Part shown: in pieces, positions 26,301 to 38,408 of the stretch
Position numbering within the stretch: the stretch's first letter is position 1
Layout: every line of letters begins with the position of its first letter
From: Mycoplasma sp. 2045
GTDB lineage: Bacteria; Bacillota_I; Bacilli_A; Mycoplasmatales; Metamycoplasmataceae
Length of the DNA stretch: 64,000 nt
Assembly (NCBI RefSeq): GCF_024582715.1
Contig: NZ_CP102083.1
Span: 434,001-498,000 of the forward strand
Reading direction: 5' to 3'
Made by a program: the position numbers and the translations under genes
The notes under the pieces: generated by a model
Told to the model about the DNA's origin: nothing
The model's input: the letters and a program-made list of their open reading frames with translations, nothing else
Databases searched by the model: none

Positions 26301-29300
26301 TCGACAGAGGCAATTTCGCTATATGTTTTCATTGCATCATCTAATGATGTGGCATCATTTTCAAATTCATTAAGTTCAGCTAATGGAGTTTTATAAACTT
26401 TGTCAATTAAAGCTGCCTTTTGAGCATCATTTAAATATTGCTTGTCATTAATAGCCTTAATTAAAGCTTTTTTGGCTTCATCATCGGCTTTAGCTTGGAT
26501 CAAAATGTCATTAATATTTTTGTCATATTTTTCGCCATCTGTTGTATTTAATTCAGCCTCATTAACAGCTTCTTTATAAGCTTGTTTTTCTGCTGGTGTT
26601 AAATGTGTTAATTTGTCTATTTCTTTATTAACGTTAGTTTTAGCTAAGTTTAATGCTTGGTTTAGATAATCAGTCACTTTTTCAGTACTTAACTCTTTGT
26701 CATCGGCATTAATTAAATTGATTAACGCTTGCTTGTTGGCAGGAGTTAAGTTATCAAAATTATTTAATTTATCTTTAAGATCACTTCTAATACCATCTAA
26801 TAGGTCTTTAGCTTGATTTGCTTCACTTACTTCTGTGTCTAAAGTAGTAGCTTCGCTGTTAAGATCATCAACACTTACAGAAGTTAAGTCTTTGTTGCTT
26901 AATTCATCTAAAGCATTTTGAAGATTTTCAAGTGCTGTATCGTAAGCGTCTTTATTTTCTTTATCTAATTTATAAACATCATTGTTTTTGTAATTATTTA
27001 ATTCGCCTAATTGTTCTTTGGTATCGGCAATTTTGGCATCTAATGTTTCTGCTGCTTCTACAATAGTTTCAGCATCTGCTTGAGCGTCGGCATTAGCAAT
27101 ATTTTGTTTTAATTGTGCTTTTTGATCATCAGTTAAATTGTTTAAAGCATCAATTCTTTCGTTTAATGCATTTTGGTTTTGATCACCATTTAATTGACCA
27201 TAAGCAGTTTGTAAATTGCTTAATACTGTTTCAACAGCACTCAATTCTGAGTTAGCACCATTAGTTTTATTAAGTAATTCTTGAGCTGCTAATAAAGCAT
27301 TATCATAAGCTTCTTTTTTATCAGCATCTGCTAAAGTATAAACAATGGCTGTTTTAGCATCGTTGTTTTGATTATCTTCAACAACTTTATTGGTTAAAGC
27401 AGTTAATTCAGCTTTAACAGCATCACTTAATTCTTTCATTTTAGCATTTAATGTGTTCGCTGTTGTGCTACGAGCTTGAATTGCTTCAGTTGAAGTAGCT
27501 GATTTTAAATCTGCTTTATAAGCATCTAATTGATTGTTGTTTAAATAAGGGTAATTATTTGTTGCATCTGCAATAGCTTTTTCAATTTCTGCTTTAAGTT
27601 GAACTTTAGCTACTTCATCAAGAGTATTAGCGTTTGCTAATTCATCTAATAAAGCTTGTTTTTGTTCTTCAGGAACATTGTTATTAATGTATTGGGCAAC
27701 TTTTTCTTTTTCAACTTGTAAAGTTGTTTTAAAGCCTGTTAAAGTAATTGTTCTTGTGTTAGTTGAAACAACTACTGGATTTTGTGGATCATTATTTGAA
27801 TTCAATATTGCTTTGGTTGAAGCAATTTTGAATTTTATATCTAATGTACCATTGTCATTGTTTGGTGATAATTCAATGCTGTTTAAATAACCTTCAACAT
27901 TTAAGTCTGCCGGGTTGTTAAACGCTTTAATAGCTTCTTTAGCAACTTCACTTGGCAATTGATTTCTGTTAATTGCGTTAGTATCATTTTCATTAATAGT
28001 AAATGGAATGTTTGAATCAGCTAAAATAGCGTCCACTCTTTCTTGTTCAGTTAAAGTGCTTAACACATTATTGTTATTTAATGTATAAACTTTGGTTGAT
28101 TTAACATTTTCAAGATTTTCTTTAGTTGATTGATATTTGTAACTTAAGTCTAATTTACCTGTTAATTCATTTGGATTTGAAATAAGTAAATCAACTGGAG
28201 TTACATTGTCAGGCATAGTTGAAGAAATAAATTCAACCTCATTAGTGTCAATTTCACTTGCTGTATCTGTAGCTTGTTTTGCATCTTTAACTTTAGCTAG
28301 AGCAAGAGATAAACCATTTAATCTTGCTAATTCTTCATCATAACGTTCTTGTCCATTTAAAGCATCAATTGCGCCTTTAATTTTTTTGTTTAAAGCATCA
28401 ATTGTTTCTTTATTCATTAAATCAGAATTATTTCCAGTATTTAAAGTAGCTACTAAATCTTCTGCTTCTTTAATCACTCCACCTTTTTGATTATTATTTT
28501 TAGCAGGATTACCATCATAAGCAGCTCTTAAATCATTTGTTGTGTAAATATAATCATTGCTTGCTGTTACAGTATCTTGATCTGCTATGTAATCACGCAA
28601 GGTTTTCATTGAAGAATTTAATTCACTATTAGTTGCATCTTGACTAGTAACACCATCAATTGTTGTTTGTTCATTAATTAAAGCAATTGCTTTTTCTTTT
28701 TGTTTATCAGTTAATGATGAATAATCAGAATTAATTTTTCTAATCGCTTCATCTTTAGCTTCTTGTAATTTTTCATCACCATTTAAATTACTAATTGCAT
28801 CTTGAATTGCTTTATTTCTCTTTTTAACTTCTTCTAATGATAAATCAGATCCTTGTGTTTTATCAACATCAGTTTTTTGTTGACTTACTGCATTATCTAA
28901 AGCACTCTTATTATCTGCATCTGCTTGAGTATAATCTGTGCCTTTTTTAATTGTTTCAATATTATTAGTTGCATCGTTGTAAGCTTTCATTGCATCATTT
29001 AAATCGCTTGCATTTTGCGCAATTTTATCTAATTGATCTAGATTAGCTTGATCAATTTTATTTTTAAGTGCTGTTTTTTGTGCATCGTTTAAGTATTGAT
29101 GATTATCAATTGCTTTTTTGGCTGCATCTTTTTGATTTTGTTCATATTCAGCTTGAGTTAAAAAGCCAGTTCTAGTTTGTGACGCTGAAACATTACTATA
29201 AATATCATTATTGTTATTAGCTGCTTCTTCAGCAATTGTTACTAAATCTTTTATAGTTCTTGTAGTTTTTAATTTATATGTATATGAAACTGAACCATCA

Positions 29301-32300
29301 GTATCATTTGGTGTAGGAGATGATAAATCAGTTAATTCAACTTGATTAGTAGTTCCATAATTATCTGCTAAAGCAATTGTGTAATCAGTATTTAAAGATG
29401 AATCTGAAGCACGTTTAATAGGGTCTGCAGTGATGTTAAGAATTGTATTTTGATTAGTATCTGTGTCTTGTTTGACTAAATTATTTAATCTAGTAGCTTC
29501 TGTTTCAAAACCAGTAATTTCTGCAGTTTTTTCACTAGAAATTGCACTTTCATTAACAGTTGATTGCAATTTATATGCAATTTTAATTTTACCGTCTATA
29601 TCGTTATAACCAAGATATCTAACACTACCTGAATAAATTTGTGTTTTTGTTGGTAATACTCAATTAATATCTTCAGTATTATTATCTCTTTTTACAACAG
29701 CTGAAGCTTGAATATTTGGTTTTTCACTCACATCTTTATAATCTGGAGTAGCATTTAGTTTATCAACTCTATTTTGCTCATTAGCAAAACCTGTAATATC
29801 ATAGGTTTTATTTTGAGTATAAACATTAGTTTTATCACTTGTTTTTACTATTTTATAAGTAACGGTTAAAGTTCCGGTGTCATCATTACCGCTAATAGAA
29901 ATAACTTTAGTTTCTAAACCGTTTGCATCAGGAGAAATACTTAGTTGAGAAACTAAACTTTTGTCAGCAGTTGTAGGTTCAATATTTTTATTTGGATAAT
30001 CAAAAGTAGCAGTATAGTCTTTAATTCTAGCTCTTTCAGTTCATTTATCAACAATTGCTTTAATGTTTTTATCTGAACCTATTAAAATTTTGTCAATAAA
30101 TGGTTTATTTTCATCATAATTGTCTTTGTAAAGAGTGGCATTATCTATTTCTTGTTTAACTTGAGTTTTTTCATCATCCGTTAATTTATTTAATGCTGAA
30201 ATTTGAGTTTTAGCTTCTTCTTTTGCAGTCACAAAAGCACTAGCCATTTGGTTATTTATTTTTTTAATAAATTCATTATTTAAAATAAGTTTGACTGTAT
30301 TTTCATTATAAGAAAAAATATTGAATGTACTTAAAGCACTTTTTAAATCATTTTTAGCACTTGTTTTTTGATTTTTGTTTAAATAGTTAAATTTATCTAT
30401 TTCGGTATTAAATTCATTAATTGCACCGTCAAGACCTTTTGCTTTTTCTATTCATTGTTTAGTAAAAATTTCATTATTATCATTATAAAACTTAGTAAGA
30501 GTAGCAGTTGATTCAAAAATATTTTGAATAGTTTTATCAGGAGCATTTGTTAAGTTTTTATCAAATGCATCAAGAGCTTCTAAATCAATCTGACTTGTAG
30601 AACTTGCAAATTCAAAAGAACCTAAATTATTAAAGTCATTTTGTGATTGTTTATAAGTTTCAATTTGTGACTTAACTGAATTTTTGTCTTTATTTAATTT
30701 ATTAACTTTACTAATTAACTCAATAATTGCTTTAATTTGCTCGTTTGTAGCATCTAAATTAACAAATGGATTTAGTTGGCTTTTTAAACTAAGGTTTTTA
30801 ACTTGAGCTTTAATTGTATTGATAATAAGGTTTTTAGCTTTATTATAATTTCCACTATAAGTTGAAGAATTTTGTTCAGTAATTGGATATTGTGCTAATT
30901 TTGCAAAATATTTTTCAATTTCAGTTTTACCACTATTTATTACAGAAGTTAAATAATTATTAAGTGCATTGTAGACTGAATCCATTGAACTTTTTAAACT
31001 ATTATATGATGCACCACTTGGAGTAGAAATTGAATATTCTGTAGAAGTAGTTCTATCAATTGCACCAGATTCAGTATTGTATTCAGTTGAACGGAAATTA
31101 ATTTTGTTAATATTTCTATTTATTATTGAATCTAAATTATCTTTAGATGATTTTGTAGCTAAAGCATAAATGATTTTGTTAGTTATATTTGCATTGTATT
31201 CTGAATCATAAACATTATTACTTAAAGGAAAATCACGAATTTCTTTGTATTTTTTTTCAATTGCTTCTTGTTGTTTATCAAGAGTATCAATTTTAGTTTT
31301 TCAGTCAGTTAAAATCTTATTATCTGAATATTGCTTATTTGCCTCAAATCCTGATTCATTATCTAATACCATTTTTAAATAATCTTTTTGACCTTTATTT
31401 AATCATTGTTTATTATCCACATATTTCTTAGCTAATTCAAGATCAGTATATGTATAAGTGATTGAATTGAATTCAATTCCATCACTATCAAATCTACTTG
31501 ATGGTAATGGGCTAGCGGTTAATGAACTACCATTTTTAACTTTTCATTTTTTAGCATCTCTACTATTAATTGTACTTGTTAAAAGTAAAGAATTTTTACT
31601 ATTTACTGCTTTTGTATCTTGATAAACACTTTTGGTACTAATTGTTTTTTTGTTTCTATTAATTCCATCTTTATTAATCTCATAATTAATATTTGAATTT
31701 CCATTTTCAGTAATTCTTAAAGTCGTTTCGGGAAATGCATCACTCTTAGGATCATAAAGATCAGAACCAAGTTCTGAATCAACAAGTTCTAAAGTATAGA
31801 ATTTTTTACGTTGAGATTCAGATCTATCAGCTATTTTTCAAAATCCAGAAACAATTCTTTGATTATCGTCATCATCTTTTTGACGATATTCAGCTGATCC
31901 AAAGAAAGATTTATTGGTTGTTGATGAATCGGTATTACCAAAAAATGTTGTAGTGCTTGCGTTAGCCACATCATTATATGGCTCAAATTCTACTTCTGCT
32001 ACTGCTCCGGCAACTAAATAATCAAGCTTTTTATCCATTTCAATATTGAAGACAAATAAACCACCTTGATTGTTATATATAATGTCAGCTGGTCTATCAT
32101 TATTAATAAGATTTTTTTGGAATAAACCAAAATTTACATATGAACCACTATTATTTGATAATTGAAATCCTCTTGATCTAATATCTGACATATTGGTTGG
32201 AGTAGATACTAAAATATCATACATTCCATTATGTTTTTCTGAAGATCTATAATTGTCTCAAGTTCTTTTTTGACTAAGCAAATCAGCACTCAATCCATTT

Positions 32301-33187
32301 GTATATGCTGTTGGAATATTTTTGTAATAAGGCAAGTATGCATAATTAGTTAATCATGCTTCTAAAGTATCTCCAGATTGAGAAGCACGAAGAGGATCTT
32401 TATTTACTTTTTGCACTTTTCCAATTCAAGGTGAAATATCATAATCAGATAAGTTAGCATTTTTTTCTTCTTTTAATTTGATAGTATAAGTTTTTTGTTG
32501 TAAAACATTTGAATTATTTCTATCATCAACTTTAATATACAAGTGAATTTTAATATCACTTGCTATTTTCATATCATTTGAAAAATAAAATGCTCCTGTA
32601 TAGAATGTTGATTGCGCACCTTGAGTTGCAGAACCATGTAATGGTTTATTAACTAAGTTGTAACCTATTTTAAATCTTTTGGTATCAGTGCTTGCATTAT
32701 ATCCATTTCCATTTCATCACGGTCCATGATCTACACTTTTATCTCTAAAACCATCTACTTGTCATGAATAAAGTGTTCCACTTTCTGTTGCATAATTAGT
32801 ACCTGTTCAATCGGAAACATTTACGTTGTTTGGAAAACCTGGATTTGAGGCATCAAATAATCTAAATCATGAATCTCCAACTGCTCGATATTGTCAATTA
32901 GCATTGGTGTCGTTGAAATTCTGATTACCGTTTGAATTAAAAATATTTATATATCTATATGGTGCATATCTGGCATTATGATTTGAAGTTGGAAGTGAAT
33001 TATAGTTCTTTCAAAGATTATCCTGTAAATCAATATTAACTTTATCAAAAGTTCAATTAGTGCCTGAAGTAGTTTTACTTGTCACATTGGTTGAGCTTGT
33101 AGTCGATGAAAGAGTCAAAACAAGTCCTGCTAATGGTACTGATGCAGGAACAATTAAAAGGCTCCTTTTTAATGCTTTATTTTTCAT
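23384..33187 (-). CDS. Giant secreted Lipoprotein_17 plus GA/FIVAR surface protein, 3,267 aa
   Basis: The frame is open from ATG 33187 (AGGAGA upstream) to TAA at 23384-23386. It is a paralog of the gene at 1-11097, collinear through most of its length, with near-identical stretches. The signal peptide (residues 1 to about 27) starts M-K-N-K-A-L-K and has no lipobox. The unique N-terminal region contains a W-W-N-G-N-G motif shared with the paralog. About 1047-1832 carry Lipoprotein_17-like beta domains (G-T-L-D-I-K-F-K, I-T-L-T-G-F). About 1830-2730 hold GA/FIVAR units. The last roughly 450 residues before the anchor are short units of about 48 residues with N-L-T-x-E-Q-K, without FIVAR partners. 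A membrane segment and F-V-F-G-R-K-K-K tail end the protein. Surface adhesin or host-protein binder is inferred from modules. A TA run overlaps the likely -10 box. Confidence 0.88.
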
Positions 33188-33202
33188 ACATATCTCCTAT
33201 TC

Positions 33203-33247
<45 letters not shown>

Positions 33248-33283
33248 TTGTATCAGAATTACTAAGAGAATTATAAAAAAATT

Positions 33284-33376
33284 CAAACTTTTTTGAAAAT
33301 TAAATCAATTTCAGATATGACGTTAATTCTTGTGGAATTTGTTGCCTCTTGTGAAAATTCTAAACAAAATAAATAA
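33284..33376 (+). pseudogene. Second relic of a lipoprotein leader
   Basis: Plus-strand codons give a hydrophobic stretch ending E-F-V-A-S-C-E-N-S-K-Q-N-K and a stop, matching the relic at 11181-11275. It has no usable start with a signal peptide of normal length. Its presence in both places shows that the duplicated block includes sequence upstream of the giant genes. Confidence 0.4.
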
Positions 33377-33479
33377 ACAGACACACTAAAGGTGGATAGA
33401 AGTGTTAATTAGACATAATAGCACCTAAATGTTGTCGGGAAGGTGTTTTTCAATCTAATTTTGATTGAATACTTTCATT

Positions 33480-33900
33480 AAAGTATCAAAAAATAAACTA
33501 ATTAATTATTTTGCTAAGATCATCAAAAATTATCTCGGTTACATAAATTAGTTTTAAACATTCAGATTTTAAAATGGAAAATAAATATTCTGCTTCTCTG
33601 TTGTATGACGAGTTGCCAACTCTCCCATTGAAACAACGCCATTATTTTTAGATATTGTTTGCAAATAATCTTTAGTTAAATATTGGAAACAATGGTCTGA
33701 ATGTGCTATTTATTGTTGTTCAATTTTATTTTTAACATGTGTTTAATAACTAAATCTAAATCATTTATTTTGGACAAATTGTAATTTATAATAAATTTAC
33801 TTTTGTGTTCAATGGGAATTGACAAAAAAACAAAATTGTTTTCAAAATCTTTTTTGACATTAAGCCCTTTTTATAATCATCATAATCTGAAAAAAAGTTC
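33480..33900 (-). pseudogene. IS3-family transposase remnant
   Basis: Minus-strand translation across several frames gives IS3-type integrase core motifs. An H-S-D-H-x-F-Q-Y segment (about 33690-33710) is followed by S-M-G and, after a one-base shift, G-N-S-S-Y-N and E-Y-L-F-S-I-L-K-S-E (about 33560-33620). Upstream pieces resemble the segment before the second Asp (L-S-K-I-N-D-L-D-L-V-I). Stops and shifts rule out function. The rest of the 835-bp gap between the flanking genes holds the TA run, the lipoprotein relic and a fragment related to the 106-bp repeat. Confidence 0.65.
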
Positions 33901-33944
33901 TAGTCATTATTCTTGTTTTAGTTGTTTCATAATCGCCCCTTAAT

Positions 33945-33982
33945 ATGAAAAACACAAAATACGGTTTTGTCCATATTTTGTG
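33945..33982 (-). terminator. Terminator after the glycosyltransferase-like lipoprotein
   Basis: ACACAAAATA and TATTTTGTGT form a perfect 10-bp stem with a 12-nt loop. On the minus strand a short T-rich tract follows. It lies about 40 nt beyond the stop of the gene at 34024-35823. Confidence 0.6.
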
Positions 33983-34023
33983 TCGTAGTTTAGACAATTT
34001 TGTTTTTTTATAGGTTTTTTACG

Positions 34024-35823
34024 TTAATTAACATTGGTTTTTGTAAGAAAAGTATCTATATCAATTCATTCATTTTTCGGATAGAAAGCATCAGTGTCAA
34101 CAAAGTATTTATAAACTTGTTCCATTTTAGCAATGTTAGCTTGATAACCTTTTTTGTGGTCAATGTAATAAGTATCACGAGATAAAATGTTAAAGGTATT
34201 TGCTAATGGGAAGTTTTGTATATCGACAAAGCTTTTCATTTTTTCTAAATCTCAACCGAATGTTTGTTTTAGGAATGTCATTGTGGTTAAAAGCACTGTT
34301 GTTGTACCTTGTAAACCATATAATTGAGTTCTTGAATTATTATTTTGATCAAATAATACTGATGTACCTTTTTCAATGTTGCGATAATCAATTGCCAACA
34401 TATTTTCTCAAGCAATTGTAGGATTTAATGTAATTGTATTAGAATATTCATCTTCGCCAACGAGCAATTTAATGTATTCAACAGCATCTTGAGCACTATA
34501 ACTTGGATGCAATTTAAAGAAGTAATTATATTGATCTGCAGGATATAACTCTTTAATTTTGGCGAAATAAGCTTTGACTTCATTGTAAGCATTTTCATTT
34601 TGATTTAATCTTCAGCCTATCTCATTTTTTTTAAATAATGAAGATCCCATAAAGATTAAATTCTTTTTGTTTGCAGAATAATTGTTTTTGCCTTCAACAA
34701 TAAGATCTAAAAAGCTCTTGCCATAAATTTGATTTAATCGTTCAAAATCGCCTTGATAATCAATGTTTTCGGCAAATTGTATGTAATCCTTATACATAAA
34801 TGGATTAATTGGATATGACTGAATGTTTAATTTAGCTCAAGCTTTACCTGCATTTTCTAATCTTTGATTAAAAGCATTAATGTATGTGTTTTCTAAGTTG
34901 TAAATTTTAACTTTCTCTTGTAAAGTGAAGAAATAACGACAATCAATAGGCATTTTAATATATTCATCTGCTTGTAAATCATTTCAGTGTTTAAGCAATT
35001 CTGCTTGAGTATATGTTTTACCTGCTTTTAGAGCAAAATTTAAATAATAACTCTCAATAAAATCATAAGGTTGAGAATTACCGTCACTTAAAATAACTAT
35101 TTTATTGGCATGTTTAAAAATTCAATCTCTTACAACAGTGCGATCTTCATCGGATAAAGCTATTAAAGATACATCAGGTATGTAGAAATCAAATTTATCA
35201 ATTCCAGCTTCTAGATATGGTTGTAAATAAGTTGTTAATTCTTCTAAAGTTGTTGGTATTGTTGAATAAGCTTTATCCTCTTGGTTGTTAGTTGCATATT
35301 TCAAGTTGTCTAAAACCAATAATTTTCCATCTTTAACATTCATTTCACCTGTTTTAGTATTTAGTACAGGTGTAAATTTGTTTAATAAATACTTAAAATT
35401 AAACCTTTGACTTTCTGAATTTTCATTAGTTTTGTCAATGTCCCAAACATCTTGATCAATTAAATAAACAACATCGTTGTAAGGTTGCTTTTCATTGTTG
35501 GCTGCGTTTAAATGACCAACAATTTGCATAAATGATGATAAAAATACTTGTGATGCGTTTCTGGAAAGAACAACCGTTGGATATGAATTATCTGCCGAGT
35601 CTTTTAAATCAGCATAAAAATCTCTAAAATCAGCTTCTGGAGCAACTTCTGGATTTAATAATTTAATTTTTGATGAACTATTTTGTAATTCAGTTAAATT
35701 TGTTGAATTTGTCTTATTTATTCAAGGATCTTTTGTTTTTTTCGCACATGAAGCTAGCAATGCTGTAGGAATAACCGATAATGGGGTAATTGCACAAAAT
35801 AATTTTCTTTTAATTTTTTTCAT
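34024..35823 (-). CDS. Lipoprotein with GT-B sialyltransferase-like domain, 599 aa
   Basis: The frame is open from ATG 35823 to TAA at 34024-34026 with TGA Trp codons. Residues 1-26 are a lipoprotein signal peptide with lipobox L-L-A-S-C (Cys26). The body resembles bacterial GT80/GT52-type sialyltransferases in layout: a D-G pair after a hydrophobic strand (I-L-S-D-G, Asp247), a later strand N-L-I-F-M-G-S-S-L-F, then F-F-K-L-H-P-S (His439-Pro440) and a segment like the nucleotide-sugar contact region (T-I-T-L-N-P-T-I-A-W-E-N-M-L). In GT80 enzymes the Asp-Gly acts as base and the K-G-H-P binds CMP. The match is by eye from remembered family patterns, so the family call is inference. The enzyme would act outside the cell, where no donor supply is obvious. 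It may instead be a binding protein derived from the fold. A TATAAT six bases before ATG suggests leaderless transcription. Confidence 0.6.
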
Positions 35824-35829
35824 AGGCAA

Positions 35830-35835
35830 ATTATA
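35830..35835 (-). promoter_or_regulatory. -10 box suggesting a leaderless transcript
   Basis: A consensus TATAAT on the minus strand ends six bases before the ATG at 35823, so transcription should begin at or next to the start codon. No Shine-Dalgarno sequence precedes the ATG. No clear -35 is seen. Confidence 0.5.
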
Positions 35836-36008
35836 ATGTTTTTATTTTTAATCATTAAAATAAGCATTTTTTAATTAATTAACAAGAATTAATAAATATT
35901 TATAAATAAAAATGTTAATTAATAAATCTCATAATTACTGTAATGAATTTAATTCATAATAAAAAAGACAAAACTATTATTACTTAAACCAATTGTTTAG
36001 AATAATCT

Positions 36009-36386
36009 TTATATTTCATAATTGTTTCTTTTTAATCTCCTTAATTCTTCAAGAATGCGACAATAAGTTGTGCTAAAAAGGTTAGTGTTAAGAATACGAT
36101 TAGCATTATCAAGTGCAATGGGTTTAGTTGTTTGTAAATCAAAAACTAATCTTAATATTGCTTTTAGTCCCCAATTAATTAAACATCCGTTATATCATTT
36201 TTCTTCGGTAGTTTCTTTGTTCAGACTAATGCTATTACCAAATCTAATAGCATCCATTTCAATTAAACCAAACGGTTGGTTATAATTAATTAACCACCAA
36301 TTGTTAATCAAAGCAATGATTTGGTTAATATCGTTTGCAAACATTGTTTCTAAATGTTTTGAAATATTAGATGGTAATAGTTTCAT
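36009..36386 (-). CDS. Hypothetical protein, 125 aa
   Basis: The frame is open from ATG 36386, preceded by a strong GGAGAGG, to TAA at 36009-36011, with TGA Trp codons in frame. I do not recognise the family. The protein is soluble: there is no signal peptide or membrane helix. It contains an aromatic patch I-N-N-W-W-L-I-N-Y-N near residue 30 and a basic C-terminal helix (L-E-E-L-R-R-L-K-R-N-N-Y). It stands alone between uvrC and the glycosyltransferase-like lipoprotein, all on the minus strand. The strong binding site and intact frame argue for a real gene. Confidence 0.6.
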
Positions 36387-36453
36387 TCCCTCTCCTTTGT
36401 CTATACAATTAGATTTTAATATTTATAAAATTTTATAAAAAGATTAAAAAAGT

Positions 36454-36500
36454 AAAATGGGTCACGAAATATGGATTGTCCATATTTCGTGACCCATTTT
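36454..36500 (-). terminator. Perfect 22-bp hairpin after uvrC
   Basis: Arms at 36454-36475 and 36479-36500 are exact reverse complements with a 3-nt loop. The minus strand continues into a T-rich stretch. It lies 15 nt past the uvrC stop. The stem is much longer than the other terminators here. Confidence 0.75.
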
Positions 36501-36515
36501 AAAAGTTAAATATTT

Positions 36516-38276
36516 TTATTTTGAATATGTTTCGAAAATAATTTTAGATTTCTTTTTATCAATAACGTTGTTCAATTCTTCTATTGATGCATTTTTAACA
36601 TTTTCAAATGTCTTAAAATAATCTAGAAGTTTTTTGACAGTTGCATCACCAATCCCTGGTATTGAGTTTAAATCTGATTCTCTGAATTTATTTAAATATT
36701 TATGTTTCATTTTACTTTTAGCATACCTGTCAACTTCATTTTGCATTCTTGTAAACAAAAATAAAGCATCTTGTGAAATATTAATTATTTGATTTTTATC
36801 ATTAATCAATCTTTCAGTTTTGTGTTTTGAATTTTTAACAAGACCAAAAACTTTTATGTTTTCGAATTCTAATTCTTTTAATGCATATTTTGCTTCTTTT
36901 AATTGTTCAAACGATCCATCGACAATAAAAATATCATTTTCGTCAATATTTAAAGGTTTTGCAAATGTTTTAACAAATTTAAAAACAGTTAGATACATAA
37001 GTTCTAAATCAGAATGCTTGCTCATTTGTTTAAATTCTTCTTCATGATTAAAAAATCTATAATTCTCATGAATTTTTTTACCGTTTGAAAAACAAACTGA
37101 AACTCCTATTGGATTTTCTAAATATCAATGTGAATTATCAAACAAATAAATATTTTTAATTTTATTTTCAGCATTTAAAATATTTTCTAATTCTTTTTGA
37201 GTTTTAATATTGATTTCTTCTTTTAAAATCGCATCATTAATATTAATCTTTAAATATTCATTGTTATTTAACAATGATAAATTCAAGATTTCCAAGAATA
37301 ATCCTTTTTTGGGAAAGATGATTTTATTATTCAGTTTTGTATTAAGTTGAATTTGTTCATATTCACTTTGTAGAATAATGTGATCTGGATAATCTTTATC
37401 TGAATAGTATCTTTCTAAATAATCAGATACATAATCAATTACATTCTCAATGTAATAGTTATTTAATTTATTGATTTCATTATTGTGTGCAGTTTGCACT
37501 CCATATCTATAAAATAAACTTTGTATAGATATGTGTCCATCTTTAACAATGAATGTATGCGCATCAATGTTTTTGATGTTTTGAAGCTCAACTAATTGTG
37601 TATCTTTGATTCTTTTCAATAAATGATAAGAATCATTATATTCTTTAGCAAGTTCAAAATCTCAATTTTCACTTGCTTTATCTCTTAAAGAAATCAACTT
37701 ATCTAAAAAGTCATTATTTTGAAATTTTAAAATTTCAATGATTTTGTCAAATTTGTATTTTGACACAGAATAAGCTTGATTTTTAATTGGCAATCCATTT
37801 TCATACATAAAGACTCTAGTTAAAACCTTTAACAAATGTTTAAACTCGTGTTGATTTGAAAAAGGACCATATGAAAATGTTGTATCTGTTGTTTTAGAAT
37901 ATACATAGTTTTTGTATATTTCTAATTGGTCTTTAGTATTGATATTCAATTTTAAATATGGATATCTCTTATCATCAAGTAACTTGATGTTATATTTGGG
38001 TTGATATTTTTCAATATAGTTCTTTTCAGCTAAAAAAGCTTCTTGATCAGTATTGTATGTAACAAAATCAAAATCATAGATTTCATCAATCATCTTGTAT
38101 GTCTTATAAGAGTTAATTGAATTATTTAAATATTGATTTAATCTATTGTTTAAATCAATAGCTTTACCGATGTAAATGACTTGATCTAATTCGTTTTTCC
38201 ATAAATAAATTCCACTCTTATGTGGAGTTTTTTTAATCTTCTCTTTTATTCTGCTTATTCTTAAATCATCGTTCAT
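36516..38276 (-). CDS. uvrC: Excinuclease ABC subunit C
   Basis: The 586-aa protein reads from ATG 38276 to TAA at 36516-36518 through TGA Trp codons. UvrC makes both incisions around damage bound by UvrA/UvrB. The GIY-YIG nuclease domain is at residues 22-24 (G-I-Y) and 35-37 (Y-I-G) and extends to about 100. A UVR-type segment lies around residue 205 (W-D-F-E-L-A-K-E-Y). The C-terminal RNase H-like nuclease domain includes P-I-G-V-S-V-C-F and I-F-I-V-D-G-S-F-E-Q-L. A helix-hairpin-helix tail has S-I-P-G-I-G-D-A-T-V. The length is normal for mycoplasmas. It is divergently arranged with the ABC-2 exporter operon across a 132-bp gap. Confidence 0.93.
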
Positions 38277-38345
38277 AAGATATATTTTACCTATTTATTT
38301 TTAAAAAAATATAAAGAATATAACCATCAGGTTATTTATTTAATG

Positions 38346-38351
38346 TATAAT
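38346..38351 (+). promoter_or_regulatory. Candidate -10 box for the ABC-2 exporter operon
   Basis: A consensus TATAAT preceded by TG lies about 58 nt before the permease start in the uvrC/permease divergent gap. No good -35 is visible. Confidence 0.4.
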
Positions 38352-38408
38352 TATTATCAAATTATTAATAATATTAAAGTAATATGAAAGTGCAAAAAGG
38401 AGTTAATA

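Noticed and set aside
1-33187. Regular repeats suggesting a CRISPR array
   Set aside because: The repeats are protein-coding units of 140-375 nt in frame and diverged at synonymous sites; there are no short spacers or cas genes.
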